A stretch of DNA of 7,257 nucleotides from Polaromonas sp. (lineage in GTDB: Bacteria > Pseudomonadota > Gammaproteobacteria > Burkholderiales > Burkholderiaceae_C): contig JAJAYS010000257.1 in NCBI GenBank assembly GCA_026786065.1, positions 1 through 7,257 of the forward strand, given 5' to 3'. The notes beneath the pieces were generated by a model. The model saw only the letters and a program-made list of their open reading frames with translations, made no database searches and had not been told where the DNA came from. Of this stretch, positions 1-6,030 are shown piece after piece. Each line of letters opens with the position of its first letter. Positions within the stretch are counted from its first letter, which is position 1. Position numbers and translations under genes: made by a program.

Positions 1-1
1 C

Positions 2-1423
2 GATGTCGGCGGCGCGCAGCCGCGCGGGCTGGCCGGCGTCGTCGCGCGCGGTGCGGCGGCGGTCGAATCGGCGGCGCTGCCCGAGCGCGGCGTGGTGGCG
101 TCGATTAACCTGCCGCGCCTGGACGTTAATGCCTGGACCGCCCAGGCCGGCGCGCTCTCCGGCGCGGCCCCGCCGCCTTTGGCCAACGCAAAGACGACGG
201 GCGCTGCCAGCGCAGACGCAGCCAGCCGGTCGGCCGCCGAGCTGCAGGCCTATTTGCCCACTGCGTTCGACCTGCGCACCGCCGAGCTGAACTATCAGGG
301 TCGCAATCTCACCAGCGTCGTTGCCAGCGGCTCTCGCGATGGCCCCGTGTGGGGCGCTACCGTCGAATCGGCCGAGCTTGCCGGCAAGCTCGAATACCGC
401 CAGGCCGCCGGTGCGACCGGCGCGCGCGTGATGGCACGTCTGAGCAGGCTGCGCCTGACCAGCGCGTCGGCCAGCGAGGTCGAAAACCTGCTGCAACGCC
501 AACAGCAACAACCGGTCGCCCTTCCGGCGCTCGACATCGTCATCGACGACTTCGAGCTGCGCGGCAAGAAGCTCGGACGGGTCGAGATCGATGCCGTCAA
601 CCGCAGCGCCAACGCCCCAGGCGGCGGGCGTGAATGGCGACTCAACAAGCTCAGGCTGACCTTGCCCGAAGCAGAGTTCAACGCCACCGGCAACTGGGCG
701 CTGGCGCCCGCCCCGGTGAACGCGGCGCCCGGCGTTGCGCCGACCGACCGGAGGCGCACTGCGATGACCTTCACGCTCGACATTGCCGATTCGGGCGAGC
801 TGCTCAAGCGATTCGGCATGATCGACGTGGTGCGGCGCGGCAAAGGCCGGCTTGAAGGCCAGATCGAATGGTCCGGCTCACCGCTGGAGCTAGACGTGCC
901 CAGCCTACGCGGGCAGTTCAACGTCAACGTCGAATCCGGCCAGTTCGTCAAGGCCGACCCCGGCATCGGCAAGCTGCTCGGCGTGCTCAGTTTGCAGGCG
1001 CTGCCGCGCCGGCTGACGCTCGACTTCCGCGACGTGTTTTCGGAAGGCTTCGCCTTCGACTTCGTGCGCGGCGACGTCACCATCGCCCGGGGCAGCGCGC
1101 AAACCAACAACCTGCAGATGCGCGGCGTCAATGCTGCCGTGCTGATGGCCGGCAGCGCTGACATTGCAAGCGAGACGCAAGCCCTGCGCGTCGTCGTCGT
1201 GCCCGAGATCGACGCCGGCACCGCCTCGCTGATCGCTACCGTCATCAACCCGGCCATCGGGCTCGGCACTTTTTTGGCGCAACTGTTTTTGCGCCGCCCG
1301 CTGATGGAGGCTGCGACGCGGGAATTTTTGATCGACGGCACCTGGACCGACCCGAAGGTCACCCCCGTCGAGCGCCGGCCGCGCAGTGCGCAAGGGGCTG
1401 GCGAGACGAAGCCCGAGCGCTGA
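2..1423 (+). CDS. yhdP: YhdP-family AsmA-like envelope protein, C-terminal part (5' end outside window)
   Basis: The frame is open from base 2 and carries 473 residues to a TGA stop. Full YhdP-family proteins are about 1,270-1,400 residues, so only the C-terminal third is present; the GTG at base 92 is internal, not a start. The diagnostic block is at about bases 950-1065: PGIGKLLGVLSLQALPRR, then LDFRDVF and GFAFDFVRGD. It is followed by the family ending FLAQLFLRRPL (about 1270-1302) and GTWTDPKV (about 1339-1362). Family knowledge: YhdP is anchored in the inner membrane by an N-terminal helix and spans the periplasm as an AsmA-like beta-rich bridge. With TamB and YdbH it supports phospholipid movement to the outer membrane. 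The region at about 120-240 is Ala/Pro-rich and looks like a less conserved linker. No intrinsic terminator is visible after the stop; the transposase element begins 17 bases later. The assignment is secure; the exact role in this organism is inferred. Confidence 0.93.
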   Translation, partial: DVGGAQPRGLAGVVARGAAAVESAALPERGVVASINLPRLDVNAWTAQAGALSGAAPPPLANAKTTGAASADAASRSAAELQAYLPTAFDLRTAELNYQGRNLTSVVASGSRDGPVWGATVESAELAGKLEYRQAAGATGARVMARLSRLRLTSASASEVENLLQRQQQQPVALPALDIVIDDFELRGKKLGRVEIDAVNRSANAPGGGREWRLNKLRLTLPEAEFNATGNWALAPAPVNAAPGVAPTDRRRTAMTFTLDIADSGELLKRFGMIDVVRRGKGRLEGQIEWSGSPLELDVPSLRGQFNVNVESGQFVKADPGIGKLLGVLSLQALPRRLTLDFRDVFSEGFAFDFVRGDVTIARGSAQTNNLQMRGVNAAVLMAGSADIASETQALRVVVVPEIDAGTASLIATVINPAIGLGTFLAQLFLRRPLMEAATREFLIDGTWTDPKVTPVERRPRSAQGAGETKPER

Positions 1424-1439
1424 GGGCGCGCGCGGACCA

Positions 1440-1469
1440 GCAAAAGCATAGATGGGGTCAGGTCTTGCA
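1440..1469 (+). repeat. Left inverted repeat of the RAYT unit
   Basis: The order is GCAAAAGCAT (1440-1449), a 4-base spacer, then GGGGTCAGGTCTTGCA (1454-1469). Both blocks recur in reverse complement at 2405-2449. It begins 16 bases after the yhdP stop and ends 62 bases from the transposase stop. Confidence 0.85.
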
Positions 1470-1531
1470 ATGTAGCATTCGTATTCATAATTCTTGTAAT
1501 TTGGCCGGCTTGGGAACACGACTATAAAAAC

Positions 1532-2374
1532 TCATTTCGCACCCACCGCCCGACTCACTGTCGAGTAGTGCACGCCGAAAGCCTCTGCTACGGCTTGCAG
1601 TGTGTAGTCTCCTGTGGCGTAGGCCGCCAGCATGCCTTGCTTGGTGTCTTCCTGAAACGTGGAGGTATAGAAGCTGAGTGACTTGGCTTTGGCGCGACGC
1701 TGCGCTCTTGGGATTTCCGCGCTGCCGGCTTTGCCTTGATACGCAAGCGCTTGCTGCATGGTTTGCGCAAACTCGTCGCTGCCCAGAAAGATTTGTCCTT
1801 TCAGATCATCCCAAATAGAGTTTGTGCCTATGCCCTGGATGACGAATTGTTCGTACCGGGCGACTTGCTCAGCCTTTTGGGTAGCGAATTGGCTGAGCGC
1901 CCACTGGGGCTTGAACCACGCAGGGCAGGCGGCCTGGCCGACCATGGTGCGGTAGGCGCTCCAGGGCCATTGGCCGGGGTGCGCCACCATGCCTGCGCGC
2001 ACTGGGTTGAGCACGACGTAGCGCAGCAGCTCCAGCAGGTGGCTTTCGCGGCTGACGATGATGGCTTTGTAGCGGCCCTGAAAAACGTGGCCTACGCGCT
2101 GGTAGCGGCGATTCATGCTTTGGGTGAATACGCCGTTGAGCTGGCGCATGCCCGCAGACAAGTTGCCCTCAACGGTTTCGACTACCAAGTGGTAGTGGTT
2201 GCCCATTTGGCACCAGGCATGCACGACCCAGTTAAAGCGTTCGCAGCATTGGGACAAGACATCAAGCCACAGGCTGCGATCTGCGTCACAGTGGTAGATG
2301 TCTTCGAGCCGATTACCGCGCGACGTTACGTGATAAAGGCCACCAGGGATCTCTATGCGCAGGGGGCGGGACAT
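1532..2374 (-). CDS. REP-associated tyrosine transposase (RAYT, Y1/HUH family)
   Basis: This is a 280-residue protein with an ATG start and TGA stop. The N-terminus (IPGGLYHVTSRGN, residues 9-21) is typical of RAYTs. The metal-binding HUH motif is His60-Tyr61-His62 within MGNHYHLVV. The likely catalytic tyrosine is Tyr119 in LLRYVVLNPVRAG (116-128), preceded by FQGRYKA (98-104). The final 35 residues contain a probable helix-turn-helix (TLQAVAEAFGVHYSTVSRAV), as in longer RAYTs. Family knowledge: these enzymes nick and rejoin single-stranded DNA at REP-like palindromes through a 5'-phosphotyrosine link. All expected catalytic residues are present and the frame is intact, so it could be active. 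No convincing Shine-Dalgarno sequence precedes the ATG (the leader reads AAACTCCCCGG), which suggests weak translation. Confidence 0.93.
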   Translation of the reverse strand: MSRPLRIEIPGGLYHVTSRGNRLEDIYHCDADRSLWLDVLSQCCERFNWVVHAWCQMGNHYHLVVETVEGNLSAGMRQLNGVFTQSMNRRYQRVGHVFQGRYKAIIVSRESHLLELLRYVVLNPVRAGMVAHPGQWPWSAYRTMVGQAACPAWFKPQWALSQFATQKAEQVARYEQFVIQGIGTNSIWDDLKGQIFLGSDEFAQTMQQALAYQGKAGSAEIPRAQRRAKAKSLSFYTSTFQEDTKQGMLAAYATGDYTLQAVAEAFGVHYSTVSRAVGAK

Positions 2375-2404
2375 CCGGGGAGTTTATTTCTAATGGTGCG
2401 TTAA

Positions 2405-2449
2405 TGCAAGACCTGACCCCTTGCTCTTGACCCCTTGCGATGCTTTTGC
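2405..2449 (-). repeat. Right inverted repeat of the RAYT unit, with duplicated GGGGTCA
   Basis: Read on the minus strand it is GCAAAAGCAT, CGCAA, GGGGTCA (2434-2428), AGAGCAA, then GGGGTCAGGTCTTGCA (2420-2405). It matches the left repeat in both outer and inner blocks. It also has an extra GGGGTCA, giving a 14-base tandem period (CAAGGGGTCA twice). It lies 30 bases upstream of the transposase start codon, so transcription of the gene probably starts in or beyond it. Confidence 0.85.
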
Positions 2450-2461
2450 CCTGGCTCGCTG

Positions 2462-2504
2462 GCTCAAACCTTGAGCGCGACCAGCTTGACGGCGGTTTTC
2501 GCCG
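2462..2504. repeat. Two small hairpins between RAYT unit and glycosyltransferase gene
   Basis: GCTCAA-ACC-TTGAGC (2462-2476) is a perfect 6-bp stem, extended by an outer GCTG/CAGC pairing. CGGCG-GTTTT-CGCCG (2490-2504) is a 5-bp stem. They lie 34-76 bases beyond the stop codon of the minus-strand cluster. No T-tract follows either one on the minus strand, so they are poor intrinsic terminators. They may protect the 3' end of the mRNA or be degenerate REP-like palindromes. Confidence 0.4.
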
Positions 2505-2537
2505 CTCCTGAATAGGTGGACCGGCGGCAGGCTTGGT

Positions 2538-3275
2538 TTAGCGCTTGGTGGTGAAAAGCGTGCTGGCCATGAGCCACACAAACTGGCTATTGGTGACCAG
2601 ATAGCGCATGAAAAGCCGACGCGGTTCCTGAAGCAGCCGAAACAGCCATTCCAGGCCAATGCGCTGGACCCAGCGCGGTGCCCTGGCGCGCAAGCCTGCG
2701 AGAACGTCAAAACTTCCGCCCACGCCTATTGCCGTGGCGACGCCCAGCCGTTCCCATTGCTGTTCAAGAAAACGTTCCTGGCGTGGAACTCCCATGCCGA
2801 CGAACAGGATGTCCGCCTTGGACGCACGCACGGCATCGGCCCGATTCGCCGCTTCATCGTCGCCAAAATAGCCGTCGGCGCTGTCCACCTGGAGGTTGAC
2901 ATGGCGTTCTTTGAGTCTTTGCGCGACGCGCAACACGGTTTCGAGAGTGGCACCGAGCAGGTAGATTTTTTTGCCCTCGGCAGCCGCGCGCTGGCAGATC
3001 GATTCAACCAGGTCGATGCCGGTCACCCGTTCGGGCAGCGCCCTGTCTAACCAGCGCGTGCACCAAATCAAGGGCTGCCCGTCGGCAACGACCAGCGCAG
3101 CACAGTCAACGAAGCCCTGTAGCTGCGGGTCGGAGCGCATCATCATCAAAATGGCCACATTCACCGTCGCCAGCCAGCCTCTTTTTCCGGCCTTCATGTC
3201 CTCGAAGATGGCGTCCACGGTCTGCGCCAGCGTCAGCGCGTCGAACTCGGCATTGAGAACACGAATGCGTGCCAT
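2538..3275 (-). CDS. WecB/TagA/CpsF family glycosyltransferase (GT26)
   Basis: This is a 245-residue protein, the family's usual size. It probably transfers ManNAc or a related sugar from its UDP carrier to an undecaprenyl-diphosphate-linked sugar at the inner face of the membrane. Family landmarks are TVN (37-39), ADGQPLIW (64-71), VTGIDLV, KKIYLLGA, VGMGVPRQE, IGVGGSFD, and the tail RAPRWVQRIGLEWL...EPRR. Thr37 and Asp65 coincide with the positions I recall as important in Thermoanaerobacter TagA. The conserved C-terminal extension, needed for membrane contact in TagA, is present. I chose ATG at 3275 because it overlaps the upstream TGA (TGATG) and has GGTGG five bases before it. A GTG at 3284 would add three residues. 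The neighbouring epimerase makes the likely donor UDP-ManNAc. No wecC-like dehydrogenase is seen here, so ManNAc is favoured over ManNAcA. The exact acceptor is unknown. Confidence 0.9.
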   Translation of the reverse strand: MARIRVLNAEFDALTLAQTVDAIFEDMKAGKRGWLATVNVAILMMMRSDPQLQGFVDCAALVVADGQPLIWCTRWLDRALPERVTGIDLVESICQRAAAEGKKIYLLGATLETVLRVAQRLKERHVNLQVDSADGYFGDDEAANRADAVRASKADILFVGMGVPRQERFLEQQWERLGVATAIGVGGSFDVLAGLRARAPRWVQRIGLEWLFRLLQEPRRLFMRYLVTNSQFVWLMASTLFTTKR

Positions 3276-4390
3276 CAGGACCACCGGCTACGCAGCAGAA
3301 CGGCGTCGATAAAAAACTTCGCTGGCCAGTTGGGGAAACTGAGCGGTGCGTATCGGCCCCAGATCGGCGAGGAGCCTTTGATCGCGCCGCGCACGTCGAG
3401 GTTGGACGTGGCGATGTCTTGACGGCTGACGACAAAATCGACAGCGCGAATCGCTGCGGCTTTGTATTTTTCGTCGCCAGTGCTGTCGTAGAGCTTGGCC
3501 CAGACGATGGCGAACTGGCAATTGCCGGTGAGGCAGCAGTACGCCGCAGCCGGTTGCCCGTCGATCGATATCTCGCCGGCAAGAAAGCCGTCGGCTGCGA
3601 CATGGCGCAGCGCAGCATCGGCGCATCGCTGTGCCGCCTGCAGGTAACGGGCGTCGTTCAGCAGCCGACCCGACTCCAGCAAACCGCGGGTGGCGTAAGC
3701 AATGGTGTGGGTGAAGGGCGGCTTGCCGCGCACGAACGCGCACTGGTCAAAAAAGCCGCTCGGCTGCTGTTCGGCAAGTGCCCAGTCCAGATTGGCGCGC
3801 GCTATGCGTTCCCGCTCGGCGTCGTAGGCCAGCTGATTCATCCGCAGCAACGCCCAAGCCGTGCGGGTGTTGTAAACGTGGGGCGTGCCCAGGTGCTCGT
3901 TGCGGGTCCAGATGCCTTTTTCGTCTGCAATGTGCACTAGCCAATCTGCGGCGCGCAAGGCGCCTTCCCTGAAAACCGCCTCGCCGGTTTCTTCAGCGGC
4001 ACGCACCAGGCCAAACAGGTCTTGCCCGGTGTCGAAGACGATGCCGGCGCTGCCATAGCGCGGATTGGCGAAGGAGCCGTCGCTGTTTTGCACCGCGAGC
4101 AGCCAACGGCAGATGCGCAGCGCCCGTTCTCGATAGTTGCCGTCATTGAGGTGGCGGGCCAGATCAAAGAAGGTGGTGGCGATGTAGCCGGAGGTCTCCC
4201 GGTAGGACGGACGCCAGCCGCCGCGCAGTGAAAAGCCATAGCTGACGCCGTCGTCGTCCCCGTGGTCGTGGGCGCGCTTGAGCCACTCCACGGCGGCTCG
4301 AAGGTGGTCGGTCAGCTCTGCCTTGAGGGGGCGAATACCCAGGGCGTCCCTGGCAACAAGTCCGGAAAAAGTCAGAAAAGTAGAAAGCAA
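3275..4390 (-). CDS. Unassigned alpha/alpha-toroid-like protein in a polysaccharide cluster
   Basis: This 371-residue protein has no function I can assign. It is mostly amphipathic helices in repeated pairs, as in (alpha/alpha)6 toroids (six-hairpin glycosidases, polysaccharide lyases, terpene-cyclase-like folds). Helix-turn motifs include YRERALRICRWLLAVQNSDGSF (86-107), FDTGQDLFGLV (119-129), YNTRTAWALLRMNQL (173-187), FTHTIAYATRGLLESG (226-241), YCCLTGNCQFAIVWAKLY (284-301) and WGRYAPLSFPNWPAKFF (344-360). Candidate active-site residues are Glu65, Asp104, Asp120, Arg176, His228 and the Cys285/Cys286/Cys291 cluster. No signal peptide or clear transmembrane segment is evident, so it is probably cytoplasmic. 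The start is uncertain: TTG at 4390 is the first usual start codon, 29 bases after the wecB stop. Its stop overlaps the glycosyltransferase start by one base, implying coupled translation. Its place between a UDP-ManNAc-forming enzyme and a GT26 transferase suggests it modifies or trims a ManNAc-containing glycan or intermediate; this is inference only. Confidence 0.85.
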   Translation of the reverse strand: MLSTFLTFSGLVARDALGIRPLKAELTDHLRAAVEWLKRAHDHGDDDGVSYGFSLRGGWRPSYRETSGYIATTFFDLARHLNDGNYRERALRICRWLLAVQNSDGSFANPRYGSAGIVFDTGQDLFGLVRAAEETGEAVFREGALRAADWLVHIADEKGIWTRNEHLGTPHVYNTRTAWALLRMNQLAYDAERERIARANLDWALAEQQPSGFFDQCAFVRGKPPFTHTIAYATRGLLESGRLLNDARYLQAAQRCADAALRHVAADGFLAGEISIDGQPAAAYCCLTGNCQFAIVWAKLYDSTGDEKYKAAAIRAVDFVVSRQDIATSNLDVRGAIKGSSPIWGRYAPLSFPNWPAKFFIDAVLLRSRWS

Positions 4391-4419
4391 TCGGATCTCG
4401 GTTTTCAGTGTGTGGGCGG

Positions 4420-5532
4420 TTATCGCCAGGCGTGGCCCTGCTGGAGGTGGGCAAGGACAATGTCCCGGATTTTCGCGCCTGCGTGTCCGTCTCCATAGGG
4501 CGAAACGCCTCGAGCCATCATTTGGTAGCTTTCTTCGTCACGTAGCAGCTGACTGGCTTCGGCAACGATGAGATCCCGATTGGCCCCGACGAGTTTGGCC
4601 GCCCCCAGTTCGACCGCCTCGGGCCGCTCGGTCACAGCGCGGAGCACGAGTACCGGTTTGCCCAAAGCGGGAGCTTCTTCCTGAATGCCACCCGAATCCG
4701 TCAGGATTATTTTGGCCTGCTGCATGGCGGCGACCAGGTCTGGGTAGTCCAGCGGCTCCGACAGCCTGATCTGCGGGTGATTGCCCAGAAGCCGCTCTGC
4801 TACCCCACGCACCTGCGGGTTGGGGTGCACCGGATACAAAACCTTCAATTCAGGAAACTGGCGGCACAGATCCAGCACCGCCTGGCAGATGGCAACCAAC
4901 GGCTCGCCAAGGTTCTCACGGCGATGCGCGGTCAGCAAGACGGTGTGATCGAACTCGCGGGCGGGGCGCTGTTTCAGCCGCTGGGTCGTGAACTGCAGCG
5001 CATCGATGACCGTGTTGCCAGTCAGGTGCACGGTTGACGGGTCGATGTGCTCGGCCAGCAGGTTGCTGCTGGCGCGGGAGGTCGGACAAAAATGCAGGCA
5101 GGCCAGTCGCCCTACAGCGACCCGATTGAACTCTTCGGGAAAGGGCTCACTGACCTTGAACGTCCGCAAACCCGCCTCTACGTGCGCAAAAGGGATGCCC
5201 TGGTAAAAACAGCTGAGGGCCGCGCACAAGACGGTGGTGGTGTCCCCTTGGGCAATGACGAGGTCAGGGCGGGAGGCGGTCAGCTGACTTTCAAACCCCT
5301 GCAGAAGGCGGGCGGTCAATTCCGAAAGCGTCTGGCCTTCTGTCATGACGCACAGATCGGCGTCTATGTGCAGCCCGAACCACTTGATCAACGGAAGCAA
5401 CATTTCACGGTGCTGCCCTGAACTCAGGACGCTCACCTGAATGTTTGGCACGCCGGACAGCGTCTGAATAACCGGCGCCATCTTGATGACCTCCGGGCGC
5501 GTTCCGACGATACAGAGAACTTTTTTATTCAC
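4420..5532 (-). CDS. wecB: UDP-N-acetylglucosamine 2-epimerase (non-hydrolysing)
   Basis: This enzyme interconverts UDP-GlcNAc and UDP-ManNAc in the cytoplasm for surface polysaccharide synthesis. The protein has 370 residues, normal for WecB. Motifs run in the expected order: GTRPEVIKMAPV (10-21), QGDTTT (95-100), HVEAGLRT (117-124), FPEEFNR (131-137), TGNTVIDAL (171-179), TAHRRENLG (201-209), PVHPNP (234-239), TDSGGIQEEAP (278-288), and TERPEAVELG (301-310). Residues matching the known catalytic set are Asp97, Glu119, Glu133 or Glu134, and His203. I chose the GTG at 5532 because the conserved N-terminus begins there (VNKKVLCIVGTRPE) and AGAAG sits six bases upstream. Longer readings to 5595 add residues unlike the family. 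It is the first gene of the three-gene minus-strand cluster. Confidence 0.96.
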   Translation of the reverse strand: MNKKVLCIVGTRPEVIKMAPVIQTLSGVPNIQVSVLSSGQHREMLLPLIKWFGLHIDADLCVMTEGQTLSELTARLLQGFESQLTASRPDLVIAQGDTTTVLCAALSCFYQGIPFAHVEAGLRTFKVSEPFPEEFNRVAVGRLACLHFCPTSRASSNLLAEHIDPSTVHLTGNTVIDALQFTTQRLKQRPAREFDHTVLLTAHRRENLGEPLVAICQAVLDLCRQFPELKVLYPVHPNPQVRGVAERLLGNHPQIRLSEPLDYPDLVAAMQQAKIILTDSGGIQEEAPALGKPVLVLRAVTERPEAVELGAAKLVGANRDLIVAEASQLLRDEESYQMMARGVSPYGDGHAGAKIRDIVLAHLQQGHAWR

Positions 5533-5731
5533 ATGGTGCTTCTTGTCTCGTGCGGGCGGCTGAGTCACCAGTGTATCGATTGTCCATTGCGGCAAAGCGC
5601 AATGCGATATTCCCCGAGCGTGGGTCTTTGGTATTAGAGATGATCCAGGCGGCGAAGGCCGTTTCCGGAATTAGGTATCGAGCCTGCGATTGGCGTGCCC
5701 ATGCCGATTTTAATAACGGAGTTGTTTTGCG
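5533..5731. other. Intergenic leader upstream of wecB; no intact gene
   Basis: This stretch must contain the promoter of the minus-strand wecB cluster, but I could not identify a convincing -35/-10 pair. A short inverted repeat, ATTGCG-6 bases-CGCAAT (5586-5603), lies 54 bases upstream of the wecB start codon and could be an operator. The plus strand also contains the possible galE-like scrap described separately. Together with the fragments to 6030, this makes a gene-free stretch of about 490 bases. Confidence 0.5.
5616..5708 (+). pseudogene. Possible remnant of a UDP-glucose 4-epimerase-like gene
   Basis: One plus-strand frame reads ERGSLVLEMIQAAKAVSG and then RACDWRAHAD. This resembles the GalE C-terminal segment with the pattern GRGYSVLEM...A...SG followed by RR.GD...YAD. 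The match is about 30 residues, has no start context and lacks every other part of the enzyme. If real it is a decayed scrap of a nucleotide-sugar gene lying beside wecB. Chance similarity is a serious alternative. Confidence 0.25.
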
Positions 5732-5734
5732 TCA

Positions 5735-5848
5735 GCCGTTGCGGGGCTGACGGACGCTGAAACCGGCCCGCGGGGCTACTTGCTCACCGAGAATCCCGAC
5801 TACCTCGCGCCACTGCGGAAGGCTCGGCGCAGGCAACGGCTGCGCTGA
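5735..5848 (+). pseudogene. CHASE3 sensor-domain fragment
   Basis: Plus-strand frame 2 reads AVAGLTDAETGPRGYLLTEN followed by PDYLAPLRKA before a TGA at 5846-5848. This matches the signature core of CHASE3 periplasmic sensing domains (DAETGQRGYLLTG...YL.PY..A), found in histidine kinases, diguanylate cyclases and chemoreceptors. Only about 30 residues of a domain of roughly 140 remain. There are no transmembrane helices, output domain or start codon, and an in-frame stop lies just upstream at 5714-5716. It is therefore a non-functional remnant. The similarity ends at about base 5826, where an antitoxin-like fragment begins in another frame. Confidence 0.6.
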
Positions 5849-6030
5849 CGGCGAGAAGTTTGTCGATGCCGGACGCGGTGCGGTTATTTTTACGTACGGT
5901 GCTGGTCCACCAGGCCTTTCCGTTCGAACTGAAAGAGCCTGACGCCGAGAGGCGGGCGGCGCTGGAGGAACCAGGGGCCATGATGGCCAGCCGCCTTCAG
6001 CGCGCACCCTTCTGCCGCCCAGTCTCCTAA
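5827..6030 (+). pseudogene. RelB/DinJ-type antitoxin remnant, N-terminus missing
   Basis: Plus-strand frame 1 reads AQATAALTARSLSMPDAVRL, then FLRTVLVHQAFPFELKEPDA and ERRAALEE. It matches the body of RelB/DinJ antitoxins (A...L...GLSMPDAVRLFL..V....LPFELK.PN.....). The beta-strand that makes the ribbon-helix-helix DNA-binding dimer, and any start codon, should lie before base 5827. Upstream is unrelated sequence in this frame (CHASE3 scrap in another), and an in-frame stop lies at 5758-5760. The extreme C-terminus also diverges. No RelE/YafQ toxin gene follows: the fragment ends at a TAA (6028-6030) that overlaps the stop of the convergent TAXI gene. Translation from TTG 5860 or ATG 5866 would give a peptide lacking the DNA-binding region. 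Remnant status is well supported; residual function is unlikely. Confidence 0.65.

Larger units (their letters stand above)
1440..2449 (-). mobile_element. RAYT transposase unit with flanking inverted repeats
   Basis: A single Y1-transposase gene is bracketed by an inverted repeat: 1454-1469 reads GGGGTCAGGTCTTGCA and its exact complement lies at 2405-2420. Outside it, GCAAAAGCAT at 1440-1449 is repeated inverted at 2440-2449. No other gene is carried. The boundaries are the outermost repeats I can see; the true ends could be only the inner 16-mers. RAYT genes are usually domesticated single-copy genes linked to REP-type palindromes rather than classical insertion sequences, so 'mobile element' is meant loosely. 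The unit sits between yhdP and the glycosyltransferase cluster, facing yhdP. Confidence 0.7.

Noticed and set aside
295..1488. Long minus-strand open frame (397 codons) opposite yhdP
   Set aside because: It is antisense to a well-supported YhdP reading in GC-rich DNA, its product is Ser/Arg/Ala-rich without any family motif, and it starts inside the RAYT repeat.
1736..2404. Plus-strand open frame (222 codons) opposite the transposase
   Set aside because: It mirrors the RAYT coding sequence; no motif, and the RAYT catalytic residues make the minus strand the real frame.
2390..2710. Minus-strand open frame (106 codons) across the end of the glycosyltransferase gene and the RAYT repeat
   Set aside because: It overlaps the conserved C-terminal tail of the GT26 protein in another frame and runs through repeat DNA.
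3269..3940. Plus-strand open frame (223 codons) opposite the toroid gene
   Set aside because: No family features, while the minus-strand frame has regular helical repeats and coupled translation with the next gene.
5690..5704. TGGCGTGCCCATGC resembling a sigma-54 -24/-12 promoter on the plus strand
   Set aside because: The GG and GC elements are one base too close and there is no intact plus-strand gene downstream.
5550..5750. Plus-strand 66-codon open frame upstream of wecB as an intact small gene
   Set aside because: It has no ribosome binding site, starts inside the wecB leader, and only a short interior part resembles a known family (GalE), so a remnant is more likely than a gene.
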